DNA of 54,980 bases from contig DIXL01000085.1 of assembly GCA_002428685.1 (NCBI GenBank), forward strand, positions 33,094 through 88,073. The letters run 5' to 3'. Shown piece by piece: positions 1 to 7,862 of this stretch; position 1 is the stretch's first letter; each line of letters begins with the position of its first letter. The position numbers and the translations under genes were made by a program. The stretch comes from Cloacimonetes bacterium UBA6081. Lineage in GTDB: Bacteria; Cloacimonadota; Cloacimonadia; Cloacimonadales; Cloacimonadaceae. Under the pieces are notes generated by a model. That model worked only from the letters and a program-made list of their open reading frames with translations, did not search any database and was not told the origin of the DNA.

Positions 1-52
1 GCCACTCCAATACTATTTGCGACATACTAAGTTTGACACAACACTAGTTAGT
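1..52. repeat. Dispersed intergenic repeat, copy 1 of 3
   Basis: A stretch of about 50 bases containing TTTGACACAACACTAGTTAG recurs with a few changes at 28375-28421 in the same orientation, and inverted at the right edge (about 54901-54941). All copies lie in gene-free DNA. It looks like a short non-coding interspersed repeat; no transposase is attached and the left boundary is cut by the window edge. Confidence 0.7.
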
Positions 53-67
53 TAGTGAAAAGTGATC

Positions 68-105
68 AGGTGTCAGGATCGTAAATGTTTCTGACACCTT
101 TCTTT
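68..105 (+). terminator. Terminator-like hairpin
   Basis: A perfect 9-bp inverted repeat (AGGTGTCAG at 68-76, CTGACACCT at 91-99) with a 14-base loop is followed by TTCTTT. It could end a plus-strand transcript entering from the left of the window. The tract after the stem is only moderately T-rich, so this is a candidate. Confidence 0.45.
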
Positions 106-210
106 CTATTGCGAAGCTGTTAAGTTCAGGAGTCATTATCGCCATTTCATTTTGTCCAGAGCGATCTTACCGGTCGCCAGTTTAGAAAACTTAATCAAAT
201 CTGTCAATGT

Positions 211-295
211 CCTTGCTCAAATTACGTTATTATTACGGAATCAATACGGACTTCATCCTTAATAATTCCGCATTAATACCGTAATTCAAGCAAGG
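211..295. repeat. Long imperfect palindrome (MITE-like)
   Basis: The outer arms CCTTGCTCAAATTACG and CGTAATTCAAGCAAGG pair with two mismatches, and pairing continues inward through ATTACGGAAT/ATTCCGCATT, so about 30 bases on each side pair with roughly five mismatches around a loop of about 20. It could be a miniature mobile element or a structured RNA. It sits just before the promoter of the next gene. No function is recognised. Confidence 0.5.
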
Positions 296-321
296 AAGTT
301 ACGCAGATTGCGAGAACTCAC

Positions 322-349
322 TTGACGAATATAGCGAATTTTTTATAAA
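322..349 (+). promoter_or_regulatory. Sigma70-type promoter for the YgjP-like gene
   Basis: TTGACG (322-327) and TATAAA (344-349) are separated by 16 bases, each matching five of six consensus positions. Transcription would start near 356, only a few bases before the ATG at 360, and no Shine-Dalgarno sequence is visible, so the message would be nearly leaderless. Confidence 0.6.
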
Positions 350-359
350 TTACCCCATT

Positions 360-1025
360 ATGAGTAATTATCAGATAAAGCTGAAAGAAGCCAGACGAAA
401 GACCTGTAAAATAAGAATTTGCAGCAAACAGACTGTGGAACTTACTGTCCCCATTGGGACCTCGCAGCTACAGATTGAACAGGTTTTAAACCGCAACCAG
501 CAAAGGATAGAGAAGATGCTGCAACAATTTGATCTGATTAATTTACCCCAAGCATACAAAGATGGCTCTTCAATCATGTATTTGGGTGAACCTCTTATCC
601 TGCAATTTGTTGCAGGAGTGCCCTATGCTTGGAAACTTGATAAAAAACTGTTAATAAATGCCAAATACCAAGCCCGTCCAGAGGAAGTGCTTAAAAGTTT
701 CTACAAAGCCAGAGCATTGCTTCTGCGTTTTAGATGCCTGGAGCTTGCCCAAAAGCATAGCTTTCAACCAAATAAAATCTCCCTGAGATGGGTTATCAGC
801 AGATGGGGTTCGTGTTCCATACTTGGGAATATCAGCTTGAATGTCAAGCTGATAATGGCTCTACCGGAGATTGCAGATTATGTTATAATCCACGAACTGG
901 CGCACTTAAAGCACCACAATCATTCTGCGGAATTTTGGTCTTTGGTGCAACAGTTGATGCCAGAATATGCTATGCATAGAACCTGGCTGAAGAAATATGG
1001 AAACACCTTGAACAGCCTCAGGTGA
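360..1025 (+). CDS. YgjP-like (M48/DUF45) zinc metallopeptidase
   Basis: This 221-residue protein has the two hallmarks of the YgjP/DUF45 family. One is the RWGSCS block near residues 148-153. The other is a zinc site HELAH at 178-182 (His178, Glu179, His182) followed by an NHS motif whose His188 would be the third ligand, ending in EFW. The length is normal for the family, and there is no signal peptide, so it should be cytoplasmic. Family members are putative peptidases, often seen near restriction or DNA-processing genes; the substrate is not known. The ATG at 360 lies just after a good promoter. The gene stands alone, with an 84-base gap to the next gene, and nothing indicates a shared role with its neighbours. 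Confidence 0.88.
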   Translation: MSNYQIKLKEARRKTCKIRICSKQTVELTVPIGTSQLQIEQVLNRNQQRIEKMLQQFDLINLPQAYKDGSSIMYLGEPLILQFVAGVPYAWKLDKKLLINAKYQARPEEVLKSFYKARALLLRFRCLELAQKHSFQPNKISLRWVISRWGSCSILGNISLNVKLIMALPEIADYVIIHELAHLKHHNHSAEFWSLVQQLMPEYAMHRTWLKKYGNTLNSLR

Positions 1026-1109
1026 ATCGACTCCAGGCGGACTTAGTTTTTTATTGACAGAAACCAATCTCTGCCAAGGGCTGAACCTAAACGAAAAAGA
1101 GGTGTTGCC

Positions 1110-1559
1110 TTGAAAAGAACTGTGTTTGTCCTTGCCGTGCTTTGGTGCGCAATGTCGCTTGCCGCCCAAACGCATAAAAGCCCAACCAGAGCCGTATTGT
1201 ATTCTGCACTTATCCCCGGTGGCGGACAGATTTACAACGAAACCTATGTAAAAGCGGGAATTGTGATTGGAGTACAGGCATATTTTATCACCAACGCCAT
1301 TTATCACGATGCCAAAGCCCAAGATTATAAAGACAAAGTGAATAGCACAACAGACGCCATGTTACTGCAAGAATATAGAGACAAACGCAAGGAAAATCAA
1401 GCACTGCGCACCAGCGATTTTTGGTGGATGGGGATCACAGCGGCTCTTTCTATGCTTGATGCTTATGTGGAGGCACATCTATTTGATTTTGAGGCTCAAA
1501 AAGATAAATTACACCTGCGCTTTGAGGGAGACACCATCCTGCTTGAAAAGAGGTTTTAA
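1110..1559 (+). CDS. DUF5683-type small exported/membrane protein
   Basis: A 149-residue protein with an N-terminal signal sequence (residues 1-19, ending near SLAAQ) and a block SALIPGGGQIYNETYVKAG typical of DUF5683 proteins. Two hydrophobic stretches follow (about residues 50-65 and 105-125), so it is probably a membrane or periplasmic protein. The start is a TTG at 1110, preceded by AGAGGTG. The function is unknown; family members are common in Bacteroidetes/Cloacimonadota-type diderms. Its stop is followed within 25 bases by the inverted-repeat element at 1582-1723, which separates it from the CAP-domain gene. Confidence 0.72.
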   Translation: MKRTVFVLAVLWCAMSLAAQTHKSPTRAVLYSALIPGGGQIYNETYVKAGIVIGVQAYFITNAIYHDAKAQDYKDKVNSTTDAMLLQEYRDKRKENQALRTSDFWWMGITAALSMLDAYVEAHLFDFEAQKDKLHLRFEGDTILLEKRF

Positions 1560-1581
1560 TGCCTTTTCAAGCCTGCCATGA

Positions 1582-1723
1582 TGTGTCGTATCCGCGGAGG
1601 CGGGAATCCAGACTTGGAAACAGCTCAGGCAGAGCGGCAGCTAGGACAGTCTATGACTCTTTAATTTATGTCATTCCTATGGGATTTTTAAGGGCTGGAT
1701 TCCCGCCTCCGCGGGAACGACAT
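1582..1723. mobile_element. MITE-like element with GC-rich terminal inverted repeats
   Basis: The arms at about 1583-1612 and 1695-1723 are inverted repeats (core CGCGGAGGCGGGAATCC / GGATTCCCGCCTCCGCG). The right arm recurs almost base for base in inverted orientation at 54942-54980. The arms are far more GC-rich than the interior. The palindromic GGGAAT/ATTCCC core resembles short dispersed repeats of the dRS3/REP kind known from other bacteria. There is no ORF inside, so it must be moved or amplified in trans. It lies between a stop codon and the next start codon. Confidence 0.72.
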
Positions 1724-1732
1724 GTAAGCTCC

Positions 1733-2512
1733 ATGAAAGGCCTTATATCCTTGCTGCTTGTATTAGGCTGCTGTTTGCTGAGTGCGGAAACAGTTACAAT
1801 CAAAGAGTTTGAGCATCAAATCTGGCAACTGACCAATCTGGAGAGGGCAAAATACCAGCTACAGCCCCTTGCCTATGATGAAGGACTGGCTGATCTGGCT
1901 CGGATTCACAGCCGAAATATGAGAAAAGGCAAATTCTTTGCACACAAAGACAAATCCGGGGATATGGTCGGCGACCGTAAGAACAAGTATTATCCGCAAT
2001 TGATTGTCTCTTCAATTGGAGAGAATTTAGCCCGTTTCTCCAATTCTGCCAGAATCCATACTCCCGCAGAAATTGTGGAAGGATGGATGAATTCGCCTGA
2101 ACACAAAAAGAACATCCTGGATAAGGATTGGACACATCTGGGAGTGGGAGTGGTGAATTATGCAGATGTCCTCTTTGCCACCCAAAATTTTGCTACGTCA
2201 TTGGTTAAGCTGGAAACGCCTTTGCGAAAATCATACTCTCGGAAAAAACAGACTGAGTTACGATTCAAGTATATATCCCCTCGTGCGTCCACAGATTTAA
2301 ACGCAGTTTTGATATTTCCCGATAAAAAATACAAATACTATGTTAATGAAAGCTACTTCTCCCTGGGAACTATGCCTGTTTCTCTGAACTGGGAAGATGA
2401 AGCGACCTTTAAGGTTGAATTGAATTTCCCGGCCGGAAAAGGTAAATACACTTTAGGTTTTGGCTTCAATGGCGCATATTTTGAAGAAGGAATTAAACTA
2501 AGGGTTAAATAA
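1733..2512 (+). CDS. CAP (SCP/PR-1-like) domain exported protein
   Basis: The protein is 259 residues from the ATG at 1733, which begins a clear signal peptide (MKGLISLLLVLGCCLLSAE). The longer open frame back to 1559 runs through the inverted-repeat element and is unlikely to be translated. After the signal comes a CAP domain (about residues 30-165) with the usual landmarks: LTNLERAKY, an ARIHSRNM helix, FFAHKD, IGENLAR and GWMNSPEHKKNIL, then GVGVV..YATQNF-like strands. A C-terminal domain of about 90 residues is beta-rich and not recognised. Such bacterial CAP proteins are secreted or periplasmic, with unclear activity. No operon partner is evident because the next gene is convergent. Confidence 0.86.
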   Translation: MKGLISLLLVLGCCLLSAETVTIKEFEHQIWQLTNLERAKYQLQPLAYDEGLADLARIHSRNMRKGKFFAHKDKSGDMVGDRKNKYYPQLIVSSIGENLARFSNSARIHTPAEIVEGWMNSPEHKKNILDKDWTHLGVGVVNYADVLFATQNFATSLVKLETPLRKSYSRKKQTELRFKYISPRASTDLNAVLIFPDKKYKYYVNESYFSLGTMPVSLNWEDEATFKVELNFPAGKGKYTLGFGFNGAYFEEGIKLRVK

Positions 2513-2519
2513 CTATAAA

Positions 2520-3296
2520 TCAGGAACCGAGATTCAGTTTCACCCAAACCGGGCAATGATCCGAACCCATTATATCCTGCCTGATTCCGGCAGCTTCAAT
2601 TGTGTGCAAAGCTTCCTGATTCACCCAAAAATAGTCTATCCTCCAGCCGATGTTCCTGGGTCTGGCCATAGCTCGGTAACTCCACCAGGAATACTGTTTC
2701 TCGCTTTTATCAAAATGCCTGAAGGTGTCCACCCAGCCAGCAGAAGTTATCTTGTCCAACCAGGCTCGTTCAATGGGTAAAAATCCGCTTGTTTTCTCGT
2801 TTTCTTTGGGATTGGAAAGGTCTATCGGTTTGTGGGCAGTATTATAATCTCCTGCAACCAGCACGATCTTGCCCGTAGCTCGTTTTGCTTCCATAACTTC
2901 CAGACAGCGATCGTAGAAACGCAGTTTATAGCTCAGACGTTCATCGTTCTTCTGGCCGTTGGGGAAATAGATGTTGAATAAGCTGAATTTATCGTATTCT
3001 GCAATGTTTATCCTGCCTTCGGTGTCAAATTCTTCGACGCCAAACTCAGTAGAAAAACTTAAGGGAAGTATCTTACTAAGCAGCGCGGTGCCGGAATAAC
3101 CCTTCCGCTGCGCATGCGACCAATAGAACAGGTAGTCTGCCAGTTCGGAGATTCCTTCCGGGATTTGATGATCTTGCAGTTTAGTTTCCTGCAATCCGAT
3201 TATATCAGGCTGCTCTTGTTGGATAGTTTCGATAAACCCTTTATTTAAGACAGCTCGCAACCCATTTACATTCCAAGACCAGATGGTTAAAATCAC
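2520..3296 (-). CDS. xth: Exodeoxyribonuclease III (AP endonuclease)
   Basis: A 258-residue member of the exonuclease III/APE1 family, which cuts DNA at abasic sites and removes 3' blocking groups in base-excision repair. Visible motifs in order: WNVNGLRA at the N-terminus (metal-binding Asn), LQETKLQ (metal-binding Glu), FNIYFPNG, AGDYNTAH (catalytic Asp/Asn pair) and the terminal GSDHCPVW (Asp-His catalytic pair). All catalytic residues are present and the length is standard. The start is a GTG at 3296, preceded by AAGGGG at good spacing. It is 11 bases downstream of the lipoprotein gene, probably co-transcribed, and convergent with the CAP gene. Confidence 0.95.
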   Translation of the reverse strand: MILTIWSWNVNGLRAVLNKGFIETIQQEQPDIIGLQETKLQDHQIPEGISELADYLFYWSHAQRKGYSGTALLSKILPLSFSTEFGVEEFDTEGRINIAEYDKFSLFNIYFPNGQKNDERLSYKLRFYDRCLEVMEAKRATGKIVLVAGDYNTAHKPIDLSNPKENEKTSGFLPIERAWLDKITSAGWVDTFRHFDKSEKQYSWWSYRAMARPRNIGWRIDYFWVNQEALHTIEAAGIRQDIMGSDHCPVWVKLNLGS

Positions 3297-3307
3297 GCAT
3301 ATACCCC

Positions 3308-3949
3308 TTAGAAGAGAACGCTTAGAGGGACAGAATCTTCCGCAAACCAGTCTTCATCGATTGTGGTTTTCCATATTACTTGTTTATCCAGCTTTGTTCC
3401 ATAACCGCTTTTATCTATCCGTTTGGCTTTTTTGGGGAGATTGACAGTGGTGGTTAAATTCATATCCAAAAAGCTAAAGTATTCCATATCTTCTTCACTG
3501 CCTTCCATTTGCAAGTTAAATTGCCTTGCATCCATGGTCAGCAGCTTTCCCTTCCAGGTTTTTTTAATTGCCATACCTCTGTTGGGGTCAACACACAGAA
3601 CGCTTCTAAGCCCCTTCAGGTCTTTGAAGGTAAAATCCAGATAGTAGATATAATTCATCTCTTCATCGCTGTGATCAGTTGCCGAGTCAAAACGGGTTAC
3701 AACAACTCCCTCGGTATTATTGGCTCGTTCAGCTAATCCGGCCATTGCATTGTTCTGGCCCAAATCCAGACTATCCATACTATTGGCATCATAGCCCATA
3801 GCAATGTTTAAAGCTACTTTTACTGCTGCACGGCCGGAATTATTCTTATTCAGCCAAATTTCTTGCTCCATATCTATTTTGCATGCCGTCAGAGCGAGGA
3901 GAGAAAGCAAGACCAACAACCAGCCAAGGTTCTTTATTAGTAAGCGCAT
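3308..3949 (-). CDS. Predicted lipoprotein of unknown function
   Basis: A 213-residue protein starting with a lipoprotein signal: basic residues, a hydrophobic run, then a lipobox ending LTAC at about residues 20-23. The mature part is acidic and beta-rich, with a pattern reminiscent of lipoproteins that measure substitutions in simple two-strand repeats, but no family is recognised. It would be anchored in a membrane by Cys23. The gene precedes xth by 11 bases on the same strand and is divergent from lptD, sharing the 110-base gap 3950-4058 as promoter region. Confidence 0.75.
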   Translation of the reverse strand: MRLLIKNLGWLLVLLSLLALTACKIDMEQEIWLNKNNSGRAAVKVALNIAMGYDANSMDSLDLGQNNAMAGLAERANNTEGVVVTRFDSATDHSDEEMNYIYYLDFTFKDLKGLRSVLCVDPNRGMAIKKTWKGKLLTMDARQFNLQMEGSEEDMEYFSFLDMNLTTTVNLPKKAKRIDKSGYGTKLDKQVIWKTTIDEDWFAEDSVPLSVLF

Positions 3950-4020
3950 TTTATCTCCTTCCTTGGAACTTTTAAAGATATACTAATTGGTTATCCATTG
4001 CAGGCAAACCATTATCCCGC

Positions 4021-4048
4021 TTGACATATAGAGGGCACTAAATTTATG
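4021..4048 (+). promoter_or_regulatory. Possible promoter for lptD
   Basis: TTGACA at 4021-4026 is a perfect -35 box. The matching -10 is weak (TTTATG at 4043-4048). The -35 lies 38 bases before the ATG, the same spacing as for the gene at 360, again implying a very short leader. Confidence 0.35.
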
Positions 4049-4058
4049 TGATTAGCTT

Positions 4059-6485
4059 ATGAAAAATCGTGGAATATGGTCAAGCCTGCTGCTTTTACTT
4101 CAAATTCTGGTGTTACTACCGGTTAAAGCGCAAAATAATGCGCAGAGCACTGCTTTGCCAGATTCTTTGTTCCCAGCCTTACCAGATAGCTTGTCCTTCC
4201 AAAAGACCAAACAGGATTCACTGTTCTATACTGCAGATAGTATTTATTTTCAATACGATACAGAACTAATTAAGCTGTATGGACTACCGCAGATTAACTA
4301 TCAGAATGCGGAAATTATTGCTGACTCCCTAATTATAGACCTAAAAAAAGAAAGAGCTTACAGTTATGGGCCTACGCGCATGCGAGACGGAGATCAATTG
4401 TTGCTGGGTTCCAATGTCCGTTATGATGTAGATACGCAAACAGGCATGCTTGATAACGGAAACAGCATGATGGAAAAAGGCTATTACAGCGGCCGTGAAC
4501 TGCGCAAATGGAATGATAACGTTTACGATATTGATAATGGCACTTTCACCAATTGCGACTTGGAAGAGCCCTCATTCTGGTTTGGATCAAAACAATTGCG
4601 CATATATCGTGGAGATAAAATTGTCGGTAAACCGGTAATAGCTTATGTAAATCACTTCCCGGTGTTTTACTTTCCTTTTATCAGCATCCCCATTCGCAAG
4701 GGTAGATATCCGGGCTTACTGATTCCCGAACCGGGCTATAACAATGTGGATGGCAAATACTTACGTGATATTTCCTGGTATTATCCTTACAAGGACTATG
4801 CCGATCTTACCATTGGTTTTGATCTGATGGAGAAAACCGGCTGGAATGCAAAGCTTAACACGCAATATGTTAAGCGTTATGCTTTCACCGGTAATTTGAA
4901 TGCTTCGTTCCAACATGGCATTTACAGTTATGGCAGGAATGACGATTGGTCTGTGCAAGGAAGGCATCATCATGATCTACCCGAGAAGTCTTCTCTGGAT
5001 GCCAATATTAATTACATAAGCAACAAACGCATCTGGGAAGGCAGCGACGACATAGATCAAAGCTTGGCGCAACGCCTTACCAGCAGCATTTCTTATGCCA
5101 AGCCGATGGGTTCATCATATTTGAATGCCGGCAGCTATTTTACTCAGGATTTGGTGAATGATACTGCTTCTCTAAGTTTGCCAAGTGCCTCCTTTAGTTT
5201 ATCTTCGCGTCCAGTTTCCGAGCTGTTATCGCTGCCTTCGGACTCTTGGCTAAGCAACCTCAGTTATCGCTATTCCACCTACCTTGAACACACAGGATAC
5301 ATCAGAGAGAAAAACTACAGCTTTTCGGACTTGATCTGGAACAATTCAAGTGATCCTGCAGACAGCACAGGAATAACAATGCTCAATGAGCACCATCTGG
5401 GAATGAAACATCTGCTGGGAGCTTCATACAACTACAAACTGTTGGGTTGGCTGAATATGGGACAAAGCTTTGATTTTAGCGAGGCCTGGATGGATAGAGA
5501 CAAAAAGGATAAAAAACCAGCCAGGGGCAGCGATTACTCTGCCTCCATGCATGCAAGTTTTAATCTATATGGAATACGCAACTTTCAAAACTTCCCCATT
5601 ACTTCCATGCGCCACATTGCCAGCCCAAGTGTAAGCCTTACCTATCAACCAGATAACCGCAGGAATGCAGATTTATACAACTTTGGCAGCATTGGAGTTC
5701 GCAGTTCGGACAAGGCTGCAAATATGAATTTTAGCATAGATAACAAGTGGCAGCTTAAGTATGGTAAGGCTTCCAATGAAAAAAGGTTAAACGAATTTCT
5801 AACCTGGCGGAGCAGTATTTCTGCAGGACTTTATAAAAAGCATCATCCCATGTCAAATATATCTCATACTTTTGCTTTAAAACCCGAAGGTGTTTCTTTG
5901 GGAGATTTAAAAATCAACCATGGCAGGTATAAGCTCGGTGCCATCAAACTTGCTTATGCCTCTCAATTCAGCTTTGTGCAAAACCCCTATGAAGTGCAGT
6001 TTAATTCAATGAGTTTAAAAAACCAATACTTTGCGCAAAGCATTGCTATCAGTGGTTCTGCGCCTTACGAAAAATACTATACCGCCCCTAAGAATATGAG
6101 GTTTGACAGTTTTGGACGCAACGACACAATAAACGTTGTTATGGACATGGTAAGGGAGAGTGCCAGCGATAACAATTGGAGCATATCCCTTACGCACGAT
6201 CTGTATGCTTCAAAAGATATTTTCCAGGCTGAAAGTAATAATTTGCGGATGTCTTTTTCCGGCAAGATAACCAGCAATTGGAGTATTATTTACAGCAATT
6301 ATTACAATCTTAAAACCAAAGATATGATCTCACAGGGGTTTTCCATCTCGCGGGATTTACATTGTTGGAAAATGGACATTGCCATAACCCACCGCAACGA
6401 ATATTGGGATTATCGCATTGTCCTATTTAACAAGCTGTTGCCCGATGCTTTAAGGTTTCAGACACGTGATAGCAAAAAATACTAA
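4059..6485 (+). CDS. lptD: LptD/OstA-type LPS-assembly outer-membrane protein
   Basis: An 808-residue protein with a signal peptide (cleavage likely near VKAQ, residue 24). An OstA/LptA-like beta-jellyroll follows (about 75-170: LYGLPQINYQNAEIIADS, then a repeated DNGNSMMEKGYYSGREL pattern), then the LptD barrel with its signature PVFYFPFISIPIRKGRYPG around residues 205-225 and a C-terminal barrel of about 550 residues. LptD inserts lipopolysaccharide into the outer leaflet of the outer membrane. The protein is as long as other LptDs but lacks an obvious set of paired cysteines between the jellyroll and barrel, as in several non-proteobacterial versions. The ATG at 4059 has no Shine-Dalgarno sequence. 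The gene overlaps the downstream phosphatase gene by 20 bases. Confidence 0.9.
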   Translation: MKNRGIWSSLLLLLQILVLLPVKAQNNAQSTALPDSLFPALPDSLSFQKTKQDSLFYTADSIYFQYDTELIKLYGLPQINYQNAEIIADSLIIDLKKERAYSYGPTRMRDGDQLLLGSNVRYDVDTQTGMLDNGNSMMEKGYYSGRELRKWNDNVYDIDNGTFTNCDLEEPSFWFGSKQLRIYRGDKIVGKPVIAYVNHFPVFYFPFISIPIRKGRYPGLLIPEPGYNNVDGKYLRDISWYYPYKDYADLTIGFDLMEKTGWNAKLNTQYVKRYAFTGNLNASFQHGIYSYGRNDDWSVQGRHHHDLPEKSSLDANINYISNKRIWEGSDDIDQSLAQRLTSSISYAKPMGSSYLNAGSYFTQDLVNDTASLSLPSASFSLSSRPVSELLSLPSDSWLSNLSYRYSTYLEHTGYIREKNYSFSDLIWNNSSDPADSTGITMLNEHHLGMKHLLGASYNYKLLGWLNMGQSFDFSEAWMDRDKKDKKPARGSDYSASMHASFNLYGIRNFQNFPITSMRHIASPSVSLTYQPDNRRNADLYNFGSIGVRSSDKAANMNFSIDNKWQLKYGKASNEKRLNEFLTWRSSISAGLYKKHHPMSNISHTFALKPEGVSLGDLKINHGRYKLGAIKLAYASQFSFVQNPYEVQFNSMSLKNQYFAQSIAISGSAPYEKYYTAPKNMRFDSFGRNDTINVVMDMVRESASDNNWSISLTHDLYASKDIFQAESNNLRMSFSGKITSNWSIIYSNYYNLKTKDMISQGFSISRDLHCWKMDIAITHRNEYWDYRIVLFNKLLPDALRFQTRDSKKY

Positions 6486-7056
6486 ACGAGCCGTTTTTTT
6501 GGATAGGGACGGAGTGCTTAGCCCGGATGAATTTGGATATATAAGTAATCCAGAGCTTTATCATTTGTACCCCTGGACTGGTGAAGCACTGCGAATCTTA
6601 AAAAAACTTGGCTTTCTGCTGTTTGTAGTAACGAACCAGTCTGGAATTGCCCGGGGCTATTTTAAAGTGGAAGATTTAGAGAGAGTTCTATCTCACATGA
6701 AAAGCCTGATAAATGCAGAGGGAGTAACTTTGGACGGGGTTTTTTACTCTCCCTATTTCAAAACTGGCATTATTCCTCCTTATAATGTAGAGCATGAAGA
6801 CCGTAAGCCTGGAATTGGAATGTTTAAGCAAGCCAAGGTTATGCATCACTTTCAGGCACAACAGTCCTGGATGATTGGTGACCGCAGCACAGATATTCTC
6901 TTTGGGCAAAATGCGGGACTAAAAACTATGCTTTTGCTTACCGGCAATGGCACAAAAGAGCTGCTGGATGGCTTTACTGAATCCCAGTCACAACCAAACT
7001 TCATTTGTGAGAATCTATTAACCGCTTCCAGGTTAATAGAAAGGTTTGAGCTATGA
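6466..7056 (+). CDS. HAD-IIIA phosphatase, GmhB-like (heptose-bisphosphate phosphatase family)
   Basis: A 196-residue HAD-superfamily hydrolase. Motif I is FLDRDGVL (Asp13 nucleophile, Asp15 acid), motif II is VVTNQSG, then DRKPGIGM and the terminal DRSTDILFGQNAG. This is the order found in GmhB, which removes the C7 phosphate of D-glycero-D-manno-heptose 1,7-bisphosphate in LPS core synthesis, and in the histidinol-phosphate phosphatase part of HisB. The zinc-binding cysteines usual in GmhB (before the RKP motif) are absent, so this is a zinc-less variant and the substrate is less certain. The start is a GTG at 6466 inside the end of lptD. The neighbouring LPS gene supports, but does not prove, an LPS role. 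Confidence 0.78.
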   Translation: MIAKNTKRAVFLDRDGVLSPDEFGYISNPELYHLYPWTGEALRILKKLGFLLFVVTNQSGIARGYFKVEDLERVLSHMKSLINAEGVTLDGVFYSPYFKTGIIPPYNVEHEDRKPGIGMFKQAKVMHHFQAQQSWMIGDRSTDILFGQNAGLKTMLLLTGNGTKELLDGFTESQSQPNFICENLLTASRLIERFEL

Positions 7057-7862
7057 AGCCAAGGGCAATTTACAGCGTTGAAAAGTTTCTGTCTTTTTCG
7101 GATGAAAAACAGATTTTGGCAATAGATAAACTCATCTCTGCCTTGGAACAAAACATTGCCAACGACGCTGAAAGGCAGCGTTTGATAGAACACATCTTGT
7201 TACTATGTAATAACATAACGTATCCTGTACCGCAAAAACTACAGGATTTGTTAAAGGAACTGCACCCTACTTTAAGCCCTCATCAAGTTTTGAACAAGCT
7301 TAATTTTTACAGCGAGGCAGCTATGCGCAAGGATAGTCAGATTCCTATCCGAACTGGAGACGGCAGCCTTAGTTTCAATCCGGTTTTACGTGCCAAAGCA
7401 GCTCAAATAACTCTTATCTGCGATAATCTACGCTCGGTGTTTAATATTGGCTCAGTGTTCAGAACTGCCGAATGCTTGGGGATTGGGCAAATTCTATTAT
7501 GTGGTATCTGCCCCACTCCCATACACAGTAACATGGCCAAAACCGCAATGGGGACTGAAGCAATTGTCTCATGGCAATACTTCAAAACGACTATTGACGC
7601 AATCCAACATTGCCGTTTAATTGGCTTTTATATCTATGCTCAGGAAACGGCAAAAGATGCTGTTTCTGTGTTTGATACACACGCTAAGCTTCCTCTGGCC
7701 ATTGTGATAGGCAATGAGAGCCTGGGAATTGATCCTGAAGCACTAAAGTTATGTGATGAAATTATCTGCTTACCCCAATTGGGCTGGAAGAATTCTCTGA
7801 ATGTGGGCGTGGCAACTGCTGTTACCCTTTATCAATTAATCTTTGGAGCTGTCCATGAATAA
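7053..7862 (+). CDS. SpoU/TrmH-family RNA 2'-O-methyltransferase
   Basis: A 269-residue protein. The C-terminal 150 residues carry the SPOUT knot motifs: motif 1 LRSVFNIGSVFRTAE (Asn and catalytic Arg), motif 2 AIVIGNESLGIDPEAL, and motif 3 CLPQLGWKNSLNVGVATAV. The family transfers a methyl group from S-adenosylmethionine to a ribose 2'-OH of rRNA or tRNA. The N-terminal 90 residues are helical and not the usual RNA-binding L30e domain, so the target cannot be read from the sequence. The start ATG overlaps the previous stop (ATGA), which suggests translational coupling. Confidence 0.88.
   Translation: MKPRAIYSVEKFLSFSDEKQILAIDKLISALEQNIANDAERQRLIEHILLLCNNITYPVPQKLQDLLKELHPTLSPHQVLNKLNFYSEAAMRKDSQIPIRTGDGSLSFNPVLRAKAAQITLICDNLRSVFNIGSVFRTAECLGIGQILLCGICPTPIHSNMAKTAMGTEAIVSWQYFKTTIDAIQHCRLIGFYIYAQETAKDAVSVFDTHAKLPLAIVIGNESLGIDPEALKLCDEIICLPQLGWKNSLNVGVATAVTLYQLIFGAVHE

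Noticed and set aside
1559..2512. CAP protein starting at 1559
   Set aside because: The first 58 codons come from the inverted-repeat element; a signal peptide begins at the ATG at 1733.
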